53,097 bases of DNA from Eubacterium aggregans (GTDB taxonomy: Bacteria; Bacillota; Clostridia; Eubacteriales; Eubacteriaceae), in the NCBI RefSeq assembly GCF_900107815.1, contig NZ_FNRK01000017.1:1-53097 (forward strand), in the 5' to 3' direction. Below the pieces are notes generated by a model, which had not been told where the DNA came from, did not search any database, and saw only the letters and a list, made by a program, of their open reading frames with translations. Shown piece after piece: positions 1-7,226 of the stretch. A program made the translations under genes and the position numbers. Numbering within the stretch: position 1 is the first letter of the stretch; the number at the start of each line of letters is the position of its first letter.

Positions 1-303
1 CAATACACCAGTAACTGCTATCGCAAAGCACTCAAAAAATTTCACGTCAGGCAGAGCATGAACAGGGCTGGTGGTCGTTGCCACGATAACGCCAGATGTG
101 AAAGTATGTGGGCACGGATGAAATCCGAACTGTTGTATGACCGCTATGATACCGAAAAAATGACCATCGAAGAATTGAAGGTCTTAATCTGGAGATATTT
201 CATGAGCTACTGGAATAACAGAAGAATCTGCTCATCGATTGGTGGAGTGCCACCTATAATAAAGAGGCAGCAATATTACCAGTCCTTACAGGATGTTGCA
301 TAA
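1..303 (+). CDS. IS3-family transposase OrfB, C-terminal part (partial)
   Basis: The frame is open from base 1, so about 100 C-terminal residues of the DDE transposase are visible; an internal Met at codon 20 is not the start. It carries the family's late catalytic block: QSMNRAGGRCHDNARCES, with the Asn-Ala-x-x-Glu that holds the third acidic catalytic residue, followed by MWARMKSELLY and the Trp-x-x-Tyr-Phe...NNRR tail typical of IS150/IS3 OrfB. The enzyme cuts and joins the IS ends. The usual -1 frameshift with OrfA lies upstream of the window. Sure about the family, not about the subgroup or about activity. Confidence 0.9.
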   Translation, partial: QYTSNCYRKALKKFHVRQSMNRAGGRCHDNARCESMWARMKSELLYDRYDTEKMTIEELKVLIWRYFMSYWNNRRICSSIGGVPPIIKRQQYYQSLQDVA

Positions 304-346
304 GGTCGCTGAATCCTTGAGGGAAATCTGTCAACTATTATTGACA
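1..346 (+). mobile_element. IS3-family insertion sequence, right end
   Basis: The window opens inside an IS3-type element. Its transposase reading frame ends at 303, and the probable right terminal repeat lies at about 328-346, where CTGTCAACTATTATTGACA matches the TGTCAATAATAGTTGACA style of end seen in this family when read inward. The sequence after 346 joins directly, in frame, to the interior of another gene, which marks the insertion junction. The left end and any target duplication are outside the window, so the exact boundary is an inference. Confidence 0.7.
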
Positions 347-927
347 ATATCAAAATAGAAGACTTGGGAACGGCAAAGGCTTATGGGTTGGATGTGTTAA
401 TCAAAGTTATGGGAGAGGCTTTGCCGGAGGAACTAATGAATACGCTCCAAAATGTTCAGATTGCGAGTTTAGAAGAAAAAAAGCGTCATGCACAGGCGGC
501 GGTAGCAACAGCATCGCTTGCAGCGGCAGGTGAAGGAGCTGCACCTATTCCGTTCTCCGACTGTGCATTATTAATACCTACGCAGCTTGGAATGATTGCG
601 ACCATAACAGTGATATTTGGATTTGATGTTAACAAAAGTATCATCACGACTTTGTTATCATCAACTATTGGCGCAGGTGGAGCAACCCTTCTGGGGAAAA
701 CAGTAGTGACAAATTTATTGAAGTTTATACCGGGAGTTGGTACCGTTGCAGGTGGTGCAATTTCCGCAGGGACAGCAGGCGTAATTACTGCGGCACTTGG
801 CGAAGCATACATAGGCATAATGGAACTTGTATTTAAAGGTGATATGAGTATTAATGATATTGGTACTAAAAAGGGGAAAGAAAAGATGACTACACTTTTC
901 AAGCAGGAACTAAAAAGAAATAGATAG
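313..927 (+). pseudogene. C-terminal fragment of a GTPase-associated DUF697-type membrane protein
   Basis: An open frame runs from just inside the IS boundary to a TAG at 925-927, with no ATG or ribosome site near its beginning; a TTG at 364 is the only early start codon and has no good Shine-Dalgarno. The protein has the DUF697 signature: an Ala-rich helix, then PIPFSDCALLIPTQLGMI, a Gly-rich hydrophobic stretch, and FIPGVGTVAGG, ending in a basic tail. In the family this domain usually follows a P-loop GTPase domain, and that domain is missing here. The simplest reading is that the IS3 element removed or separated the N-terminal GTPase half, leaving an untranslated remnant. Confidence 0.7.
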
Positions 928-950
928 CTAGTTGTGCCCATAAGAGTGTC

Positions 951-1045
951 CGTGTTCAAATGCACCCAATCGTTACAGCCGTGTTCATTTGAACACGGCA
1001 TCGTTAAATTATGCACCCACTAAAGCATTGGCGGGTGCATCGTTA
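951..1045 (+). repeat. Cluster of short palindromes, each followed by ATCGTTA
   Basis: Three units in tandem end in the heptamer ATCGTTA at 969-975, 1000-1006 and 1039-1045. The second follows a perfect hairpin (GCCGTGTTCA at 978-987 with TGAACACGGC at 990-999). The third follows a hairpin with arms TGCACCC at 1012-1018 and GGGTGCA at 1033-1039. The first unit carries one arm of each (GTGTTCA and TGCACCC), so the units look mosaic. No coding sequence overlaps. They lie between the truncated DUF697 gene and a dead integrase, which suggests recombination-site debris, but no known family is recognised. Confidence 0.55.
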
Positions 1046-1075
1046 AAAGGTTATTCGTTACATTGTATCATTTTT

Positions 1076-1706
1076 GGAACGGCAACAGATGGTGGTTATC
1101 GATCAGGGGAGCTTCTAGCACTAACCTGGAATGATGTGGATTTTATCGGTTAGAGGATCGTATTCAATAAGAGTTTTTCATATACGAAAGATGAATACAC
1201 TGGGCTATATGATGGTCATACTGTAGCCACTAAGAATTATCAAATTAGGCAAAATAAAATGTCTCAATCACTAAAAGAATATTATTGTAGCATCGACATG
1301 AGCAGAAGATGATATTTTCAGATTATGGGTGTGTATAAAATGGAGGTACATTAGTCTTTGTACGTCAATTGCAACACATTTAGATGCAAATAATATTAAC
1401 AAAGTGGTTAAAAAAATTTATGAAAAAATGGGCATAAATTGGCAGGGAAATTCGATGAATAAGTGCTTCCACGATCTCCAGTATACATATGCAACAAGAC
1501 AGTTTGAACAAGGGGGAGATGTATTGACCGTCAGCAAACTGTTGGGGCATCGAAATGTGAATACCACGATAGATACGTATGTTCATATTTTAGATGATTT
1601 AAAAGATGCTGTGGCAGATGCGACTGATGATTTTTATCGAAGTATTGATGCAGATGATAGAAACACCATTGGCAAAAATATGGCAGGATTACGATTAGTT
1701 AAATAA
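1076..1706 (+). pseudogene. Degenerate tyrosine recombinase (phage/ICE-type integrase)
   Basis: The catalytic domain of an integrase can be followed through several lesions. At 1076-1153 the frame reads GGYRSGELLALTWNDVDF, the box holding the first catalytic Arg, and then meets TAG at 1151. The same frame continues to about 1310 with further integrase-like sequence before another stop. From 1329 a second frame gives the C-terminal boxes: HDLQYTYATRQ, then LLGHRNVNTTIDTYVH with the His and the nucleophilic Tyr. The second catalytic Arg of the usual HDLRHT is Gln here. Stops, a frame change and the lost Arg make it non-functional. Its 3' end lies 35 bp from the 3' end of tRNA-Arg, the usual place for an element integrated into a tRNA gene. 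Confidence 0.85.
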
Positions 1707-1740
1707 AAAAACAGACCGGAGTCTGTTAAAGTCTTTAATA

Positions 1741-1817
1741 TGGCGTGCCAAGAGGGATTCGAACCCCCGACCTTTCGGTTCGTAGCCGAACGCTCTATCC
1801 AGCTGAGCTATTGGCAC
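1741..1817 (-). tRNA. tRNA-Arg (anticodon ACG)
   Basis: A full cloverleaf can be drawn on the minus strand. The acceptor stem GTGCCAA pairs with TTGGCAC, followed by discriminator G and an encoded CCA. The D arm is GCTCAGCTGGATAGAGC. The anticodon stem TTCGG/CCGAA encloses loop CTACGAA, giving anticodon ACG (read as inosine at position 34, decoding CGU, CGC and CGA). The T arm is GGGGG-TTCGAAT-CCCTC with one G-U pair. The 3' end faces the dead integrase, so this gene is the likely attachment site of the vanished element and has been left intact. Confidence 0.97.
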
Positions 1818-1912
1818 GCATTTTGTGAGGCGTGATTGCCTTACCTGATATATTATAACAGGGAAAAATATTATTGCAAGCTTTTTTTGGGAAAAGGTCA
1901 AAAAATTTGCAA

Positions 1913-2665
1913 TTAATTTTCAGGCCGTTGTTTTTTAGAAGGCGGGATTACCTCTGGTCCACGGGGGATGGGCCTGCGGGTTTGGGTGGGCCGGGAGGAA
2001 CGGTTAGCTTGGCGCATGGCTTCAGAGGCTGTGCGCGGGGACTGGGTGGCATCCATCTTTGGGGTTGCTGCTGCCTTAGCGGTACGGGATTTTTGGGGTG
2101 AGGCAGTGGGTTTGGGGCCGGACTTAGGGGTAGACGGCACAGGGCTTGGCGTCTTTTGCCGGGGGTGCAGCGGTTTCGGCTGGCGCTTTTGGACCGACGC
2201 AGGCCTCTTGGATGGAGGGACCTTCTTTTTGGTGTGTTTATCCGTGGTCAATAGCCGTTTAATGGGGGCCCGCCAAAGCATATCGATATGAATCAGGACC
2301 ATAAAGGCAATGAGCAGGCCACTGGCCAGTCCGAAAAGAAGGGCCGTACCGGTATTGGGGGTCTGATAAATTAAATACACCCGGGAAAAGCCGAACCATA
2401 TCCCCAAAAGCATGAGAAGCACGCCCTCAAAAAGAGAACAGCGAATGAGTTCATATTGCTTAAAGGCCAGGACCCCCACCAGAATGAGGGCAAAGCCCCC
2501 CAAAAGGAAAAAAGCCCAGCAATGGCGCAGGAAGGTTGCCACAAAAGATGGCATTCCCAAATAATTGACGAATCCAAGGCAGACGAAGGCGATGAGCACA
2601 TCGCCAAGTAAGAAACAAAGCCCTGTCATCAATCCGTTTCTTGACAAAGTATTCCGTGATTCCAA
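1913..2665 (-). CDS. Membrane protein with four or five transmembrane helices and a basic Pro/Lys-rich tail
   Basis: No family is recognised. The first 150 or so residues contain four or five hydrophobic segments (for example FLLGDVLIAFVCLGFV, HCWAFFLLGGFALILVGVLA, GVLLMLLGIWFGFS and a later LLFGLASGLLIAFMVLI). The last 100 residues are a highly positive, disordered tail rich in Pro, Lys, Arg, Ser and Thr, which would lie in the cytoplasm and could bind nucleic acid or acidic partners. Start: a GTG at 2674 overlaps the Shine-Dalgarno-like AGAGG, so the TTG at 2665, eight bases after it, is preferred. It is transcribed alone from its own promoter at 2714-2742. Confidence 0.6.
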   Translation of the reverse strand: MESRNTLSRNGLMTGLCFLLGDVLIAFVCLGFVNYLGMPSFVATFLRHCWAFFLLGGFALILVGVLAFKQYELIRCSLFEGVLLMLLGIWFGFSRVYLIYQTPNTGTALLFGLASGLLIAFMVLIHIDMLWRAPIKRLLTTDKHTKKKVPPSKRPASVQKRQPKPLHPRQKTPSPVPSTPKSGPKPTASPQKSRTAKAAATPKMDATQSPRTASEAMRQANRSSRPTQTRRPIPRGPEVIPPSKKQRPEN

Positions 2666-2713
2666 AATTTTCACCTCTTCTAATCTCTGTTGACCAACTT
2701 TTCCAATGCCATT

Positions 2714-2742
2714 AGTATAATATAAAAAAGGTCAAAGGACAA
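2714..2742 (-). promoter_or_regulatory. Sigma-A promoter for the minus-strand membrane-protein gene
   Basis: On the minus strand TTGTCC (2742-2737) and TATACT (2719-2714) are separated by exactly 17 bp, about 50 bp upstream of the chosen start. A TTGACC/TATAAT pair on the plus strand here has a 20-bp spacer and is less convincing for tatD. Confidence 0.5.
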
Positions 2743-2811
2743 TGAAAACCGACATGGTCCAGGAGAAGGGTTTATGATAAAATAAAATAAATGATCATTG
2801 AGGAGAAAAAA

Positions 2812-3585
2812 ATGATGTTATCAGATAGCCACGCCCATCTGGATGATGCGCGTTTTGAACATGAGGTGGAATCCATTATCGGGAATGCCCGGGAAGCGGG
2901 GGTGGGTTTTATCCTGAATCCAGGATGTAATGTTCCCACCAGCCAGCTGGCGGTGGCCCTGAGCCAGGAATACCCCGAGGTTTATGCCGGAGTGGGCTTT
3001 CATCCATCAGATTGTTCTGACTTTGTAGAGAGTATCCACATCCCCATGTTAAGGGACTGGTGTGCCCTGGAAAAGACCCTGGCCATCGGTGAGATTGGAT
3101 TGGATTATTATTATGACGATGGGGCTCCCCGGGAGGTGCAGAAGAAGGTGTTTGAAGCCCAGATCGATTTGGCCAACACCCTGGCCATGCCCATTATCGT
3201 CCATGACCGGGATGCCCACGGGGATACCCTGGATATGGTGAGAAGCTGCCTTCAGCCAGAGGCCGGCGGGGTATTCCACAGCTACAGCGGCAGCGTGGAG
3301 ATGGCCAGACAGCTTTTAGACATGGGCCTGTACCTTTCCATCGGGGGCCCCCTAACCTTTAAAAACAGCCGGAAGACGCCGGATGTGGTGGCTTACGCCC
3401 CCCTGGACCGTCTTCTCATTGAGACGGACAGCCCCTACCTGACCCCGGAGCCCTTGAGAGGAAAGCGCAACGAGCCGGCCTATGTGGCCTATGTGGCTAA
3501 GAAGGTGGCGGAGATCAAGGGGATTTCCGTAGACGCAGTGGCAGAGCAGACCAGTCAGAATTGCAGGGCATTATTTAAGTTTTAA
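2812..3585 (+). CDS. tatD: TatD-family metal-dependent hydrolase/deoxyribonuclease
   Basis: TIM-barrel amidohydrolase-fold enzyme of 257 residues, the usual TatD length; the family has Mg-dependent 3'-5' DNase activity and D-tyrosyl-tRNA-independent housekeeping roles in DNA turnover. The metal ligands are visible: His7 and His9 in DSHAHLDD, Glu94 in GEIGLDYYYD, a HDRDAH block, VFHSYSGS, and the Asp of ETDSPYLTPEP near residue 205. Start: ATG 2812 is six bases after GAGGAG; an in-frame ATG at 2791 lies upstream of that ribosome site and is rejected. It is the first gene of a run with azlC, azlD and the ATP-grasp gene, separated by 14 bp from azlC. Confidence 0.93.
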   Translation: MMLSDSHAHLDDARFEHEVESIIGNAREAGVGFILNPGCNVPTSQLAVALSQEYPEVYAGVGFHPSDCSDFVESIHIPMLRDWCALEKTLAIGEIGLDYYYDDGAPREVQKKVFEAQIDLANTLAMPIIVHDRDAHGDTLDMVRSCLQPEAGGVFHSYSGSVEMARQLLDMGLYLSIGGPLTFKNSRKTPDVVAYAPLDRLLIETDSPYLTPEPLRGKRNEPAYVAYVAKKVAEIKGISVDAVAEQTSQNCRALFKF

Positions 3586-3599
3586 GAGACATAATAGAA

Positions 3600-4355
3600 T
3601 TGAGGGAAAAAGAAATCGTGGAAGAACAAATCTGTCATAATCGATTCACCGAGGGGCTGAAGGACGGCATCCCCATCGGGTTAGGATATCTCTCCGTCTC
3701 CATTACCTTTGGGTTAATGGCCGTCACGGACGGTCTGCCGGTTTGGTCGGCGGTGCTCATCTCCATGACGAACCTGACCTCTGCGGGGCAGTTTGCGGGT
3801 CTGGCCCTCATGGTGGGCCAGGGGAGCCTTTTTGAAATGGCCCTGACCCAGCTGATTATCAACCTACGCTACGCCCTGATGTCCCTATCCTGGTCCCAGA
3901 AGCTGGATAAGAAGGTGACTCTCCTCCAGCGATGCCTAATCGCCTTTGGCAACACCGATGAGATTTTTGCGGTGAGCAGTGGCCAGCCGGGGACCCTGGG
4001 GGCCCGGTATATGTTTGGGTTAATGGTGATGCCCTATATCGGCTGGGCCCTGGGGACCCTCATCGGTGCGGTGGCCAGTACCCTGCTGCCGGCGTTTATC
4101 CGCAGCGCTATGGGGATTGCCATTTATGGGATGTTTTTAGCCATCATCATTCCTCCGGCTACAGAAGACAGTGCCATTCGGACGGTGCTCCTGGTGGCCA
4201 TTGCCCTAAGCTGTGCCTTTGCCTTTGTCCCGATGCTTAACCAGGTGGGCAGCGGCTTCGTCATCATTATCTGTGCGGTGGCGGCATCGGCAGTGGGGGC
4301 ACTCCTCCACCCTGTGGATGAGGGGTGTCCGGCAGAAGAAGGGGAGGCCGTGTGA
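3600..4355 (+). CDS. azlC: AzlC-family branched-chain amino acid exporter, large subunit
   Basis: Integral membrane protein of about 250 residues whose family works with the small AzlD partner to export branched-chain amino acids. The N-terminal signature is present: DGIPIGLGYLSVSITFGLMA, then LTSAGQFAGLALM and LIINLRYALMSLSWSQKL, followed by several more hydrophobic segments. The longest frame starts at TTG 3600; GTG 3618, 11 bases after GAGGG, is an equally plausible start and keeps the whole domain. The stop TGA (4353-4355) shares its final A with the ATG of azlD, so the two are translationally coupled. Confidence 0.9.
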   Translation: MREKEIVEEQICHNRFTEGLKDGIPIGLGYLSVSITFGLMAVTDGLPVWSAVLISMTNLTSAGQFAGLALMVGQGSLFEMALTQLIINLRYALMSLSWSQKLDKKVTLLQRCLIAFGNTDEIFAVSSGQPGTLGARYMFGLMVMPYIGWALGTLIGAVASTLLPAFIRSAMGIAIYGMFLAIIIPPATEDSAIRTVLLVAIALSCAFAFVPMLNQVGSGFVIIICAVAASAVGALLHPVDEGCPAEEGEAV

Positions 4356-4675
4356 TGGATACAGGGTTGATTTTAGCCTATATCGCCGTGATGGCCGGGG
4401 TGACCTACGCCATCCGGGTACTGCCCCTGGTGCTTTTTCGTAAAGAGATCAAAAGTACCTTTGTGCGTTCATTTTTATATTATATTCCCTATGCTGTGCT
4501 GGGTGCCATGACCTTCCCGGCCGTTTTTTACTCCACAGGCAGTGTGGCTTCGGCCACCGTGGGCCTTGTTGTGGCGGTATTTTTAGCCATAAAGGGCAAG
4601 GGGCTGGTGACGGTGGCCGTACTGGCCTGTGTGGCAGTGCTGGCCGCCGAGGCACTCATGGGATTCATTGCATAA
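4355..4675 (+). CDS. azlD: AzlD-family small subunit of the branched-chain amino acid exporter
   Basis: Small membrane protein of 106 residues, normal for AzlD, with four hydrophobic segments. The typical N-terminus is seen: a helix with TYAIRVLPLVLFRK, then SFLYYIPYAVLGAMTFPAVFY. It forms the exporter with AzlC encoded immediately upstream. Start: ATG 4355 overlaps the azlC stop (TGATG) and follows GGGGAGG at 4341-4347; the longer GTG frame from 4325 is a shadow inside azlC. Fourteen bases downstream begins the ATP-grasp gene. Confidence 0.9.
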   Translation: MDTGLILAYIAVMAGVTYAIRVLPLVLFRKEIKSTFVRSFLYYIPYAVLGAMTFPAVFYSTGSVASATVGLVVAVFLAIKGKGLVTVAVLACVAVLAAEALMGFIA

Positions 4676-4689
4676 GAAAGGAGTTCATC

Positions 4690-5694
4690 ATGACAACAGA
4701 AAAGAAAAGCTTCGGACTTCCGGGCTATGAGGATATGGAGCTGTCCACTCAGATTATCATGCGGGAGGCCATAGAGGCTGGGATCGCCGTGACGGTTTTA
4801 GATCGGGGGGAGAACCTCATCGAGCTTCGAAAGGATGGCCGCCGGGAATTTGTCCAGCAGGCCACTAAAACCAGTAAGGATAACTACATCACCCCCCTTT
4901 TGATGGAGAATAAGGCGGTGAGCAAGGATCTCATGGCCCAGGCGGGGATTCCGGTGCCCGCGGGTATCGAAATCCAAAGGGATGAGCCCCTGGGGGGATG
5001 CCTGCCCCAATGGGTGGGAAAAACCCTGGTGGTCAAGCCGAAATCCACTAATTTTGGCTTAGGGATTACCGTTATCGATCATCCGGCGGAGATGGGCGAA
5101 CTGGAGGCAGCGGTCCGCCTGGCCTTTACCTTCGATAGCGTCATTCTCTTAGAGGATTTTGTCCCGGGAAAGGAATTCCGCTTCCTGGTGCTGGAGGGGG
5201 AAACCCTGGCGGTCCTCCATCGCCGGGCAGCCAACGTGGTAGGCAATGGCATCTCCACCATCCGTGAGCTGGTGGACAGTAAGAACAAGGACCCCCGGCG
5301 GGGGGACGATCACGAAAAACCCCTGAATAAGATTATTCTCGATGAGGCGGCCCTGGGGTTCTTAAAGGCCCAGGGAATGACCCCAGACTCTGTGCCCACG
5401 GAAAACGAGCGGGTGACCCTTCGGGGGAATTCCAATATCTCCACCGGTGGGGATTCCATCGATTATACGGATGTCATGCCCCAGGTCTTTAAGGACTTGG
5501 CGGTACGGGCCGCTGCGGTCTTCGATGCCTTTATCTGTGGGGTGGATTTAATCATTGCCGATTACCAGGACCCGGAATCCCCCCATGCCATCATTGAGGT
5601 GAATTACAACCCCCACATCGCCATGCAGTGCTATCCCTACCGGGGACCAGAGCGCCGATTGGGCAAAGCCGTGTTAGACAAGCTGTTTAATTGA
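4690..5694 (+). CDS. Stand-alone ATP-grasp ligase matching the glutathione-synthetase half of GshF
   Basis: The 334 residues align by eye with the C-terminal half of the bifunctional glutathione synthase GshF: GYEDMELSTQIIMREA, ATKTSKDNYITPLLMENKAV, VVKPKSTNFGLGITV (ATP-binding loop with Lys), EDFVPGKEFRFLVL, RRAANVVGNGISTIRELV, RGNSNISTGGDSID and the metal-binding IEVNYNPHIAMQCYPY. The N-terminal glutamate-cysteine ligase half (about 400 residues) is absent and no such gene is nearby. The enzyme should join an acyl-phosphate-activated carboxylate to an amine; gamma-glutamylcysteine plus glycine is the family reaction, but with no ligase partner the substrate is open. It has a good AAGGAG site and follows azlCD by 14 bp, so a role tied to amino acid or small-peptide handling is inferred. 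Confidence 0.85.
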   Translation: MTTEKKSFGLPGYEDMELSTQIIMREAIEAGIAVTVLDRGENLIELRKDGRREFVQQATKTSKDNYITPLLMENKAVSKDLMAQAGIPVPAGIEIQRDEPLGGCLPQWVGKTLVVKPKSTNFGLGITVIDHPAEMGELEAAVRLAFTFDSVILLEDFVPGKEFRFLVLEGETLAVLHRRAANVVGNGISTIRELVDSKNKDPRRGDDHEKPLNKIILDEAALGFLKAQGMTPDSVPTENERVTLRGNSNISTGGDSIDYTDVMPQVFKDLAVRAAAVFDAFICGVDLIIADYQDPESPHAIIEVNYNPHIAMQCYPYRGPERRLGKAVLDKLFN

Positions 5695-5758
5695 TAGAAA
5701 ACACGCATGGTTTCCATAGAAAGCATTGATTAGACATCAGTAAAAAAATCCTGTAGAA

Positions 5759-5790
5759 TGACCTCAGAGCATACGCCTGGGGTTATTTTT
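5759..5790 (+). terminator. Intrinsic terminator after the tatD-azlCD-ATP-grasp run
   Basis: ACCTCAG at 5761-5767 pairs with CTGGGGT (one T-G pair) around a loop of about nine bases, and the stem is followed by TATTTTT. Confidence 0.6.
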
Positions 5791-5812
5791 ACGCGTTATA
5801 CTATTGGGGACG

Positions 5813-5841
5813 TTGACCCTGGAATGTTAAAAAAATAACAA
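5813..5841 (+). promoter_or_regulatory. Promoter of the permease gene
   Basis: TTGACC (5813-5818), 17-bp spacer, TAACAA (5836-5841). The -35 box is good and the -10 box weak; the start codon lies 30 bp downstream. Confidence 0.45.
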
Positions 5842-5870
5842 ATCGGGCAAATAGAGAGGATAGAAGAAGC

Positions 5871-7217
5871 ATGATGAAGACAGAGATTGGTGTGGAGTTA
5901 CCCTATATTCCCTGTGGGCCCTTTAAAATCAGGATTCCGGGAATCCATTATCGTTTGGAGTTTGTGGAGCTTTTTCAGGGGCTGATCATCGGGACGACGG
6001 CCCTTAGCGCTGTGCCCTATATGACGGAATACCTGGGGCTGCCCTACGAATTGGCCTGGAGCTGTGTCATTATTGAAACCGCCCTATATTTGCTCCACGC
6101 CCTGTTGGGGGACCCGGTGATTCCCGGGTGGATTACCCCGACCCTGCCCTTAACCCTGGCTTTTTTAACCCAGTACGAAATGGGGCCCCAGCGCATCCAG
6201 GCCCTCATTGCCCTACAGATTACCCTGGGGGTAATCTTCATCTTTATGGGGGTTACCCGGCTGGCGGACGCCTTTGTGCGGCGGGTCCCAACCTCCATCA
6301 AAGGGGGAATTCTTTTGGCCACCCCCTTTACGGTGATGACTAGCCAGCTGGGGGATGGGGGTCAGCTGATGCTGTACCCCATTGCGGTGCTGGCAGGCTT
6401 TACCCTTCTGGCGGTCATCAGCTTTTCCGATACCTACCGGGAGAAGCGGAAGGACAGCAAGGTGTTGGACGTTATTGCCCGCTACGGGAATCTCTTTCCC
6501 TATTTGGTGGCCATGGGCGTTGGGGTAGCCGTGGGTGAGCTGGCCATGCCAACCCTGGAAATCGGGACGGTGATTAAGATTCCGGATATCCAGGGGATAC
6601 TGAACACCGTCAGCATCTTTCATGTGGGGATCCCACCCCTATCCATGTGGCTTTCGGCCCTGCCCCTGGCACTGGTGGCCTACGTTATTTCCTTTGGGGA
6701 TTTTGTCACCACCGAATCCCTGGTGGATGAAGCCAAATCCCTCCGTGGGGATGAGATCGTGGATTTTAATTCCAGCCGGTCCAACCTGATCCTGGGCCTT
6801 CGCAATATCATTCTGGGGATTATCGCCCCCTTCCCGCCGTTGTCCGGGCCATTATGGGCGGGAATGACGGTTTCCGTGGCCATTCGCTACGGCGAGGGTA
6901 AGGCGGCCATGAAATCCCTCATCGGTGGCATGAGCTCTTTCCGTATCGGAACCTTTATCAGCGTGATCCTCATACCGGTGGTAGCCTTTATGCGGCCAGT
7001 ATTCCCGGTGGGGGCATCCCTCACCTTGCTGTTCCAGGCCTTTGTCTGTGCCCGGATCGGAATGGATTATTGTCACTCCAACCTGGACAAGAGCATCGCG
7101 GGGATCATGGCGGCGGTTCTGGCCCTAAAGGGCTCCACCTGGGGTCTGGTGGTAGGGATTCTCCTCAACCTGATCCTGTCCAATTGGCAGCCCTTTAAAC
7201 GGGGAGAGAAGGAATAG
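5871..7217 (+). CDS. Multi-pass permease, nucleobase/xanthine-uracil (NCS2)-like
   Basis: Membrane protein of 448 residues with about 12-14 hydrophobic segments spread over its length. Its size, the early ELFQGLIIGTTALSAVPY segment, the internal IPGWITPTLPLTLAF re-entrant-like stretch and the block YVISFGDFVTTESLVDEA with acidic residues in a membrane setting recall the NCS2/SulP fold of secondary transporters. I recognise the fold, not the substrate. Start ATG 5871 (or the adjacent ATG 5874) follows AGAGAGG. It stands alone between its own promoter and a convergent MATE gene whose stop lies only 10 bp away. Confidence 0.65.
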   Translation: MMKTEIGVELPYIPCGPFKIRIPGIHYRLEFVELFQGLIIGTTALSAVPYMTEYLGLPYELAWSCVIIETALYLLHALLGDPVIPGWITPTLPLTLAFLTQYEMGPQRIQALIALQITLGVIFIFMGVTRLADAFVRRVPTSIKGGILLATPFTVMTSQLGDGGQLMLYPIAVLAGFTLLAVISFSDTYREKRKDSKVLDVIARYGNLFPYLVAMGVGVAVGELAMPTLEIGTVIKIPDIQGILNTVSIFHVGIPPLSMWLSALPLALVAYVISFGDFVTTESLVDEAKSLRGDEIVDFNSSRSNLILGLRNIILGIIAPFPPLSGPLWAGMTVSVAIRYGEGKAAMKSLIGGMSSFRIGTFISVILIPVVAFMRPVFPVGASLTLLFQAFVCARIGMDYCHSNLDKSIAGIMAAVLALKGSTWGLVVGILLNLILSNWQPFKRGEKE

Positions 7218-7226
7218 AATAGCCCC

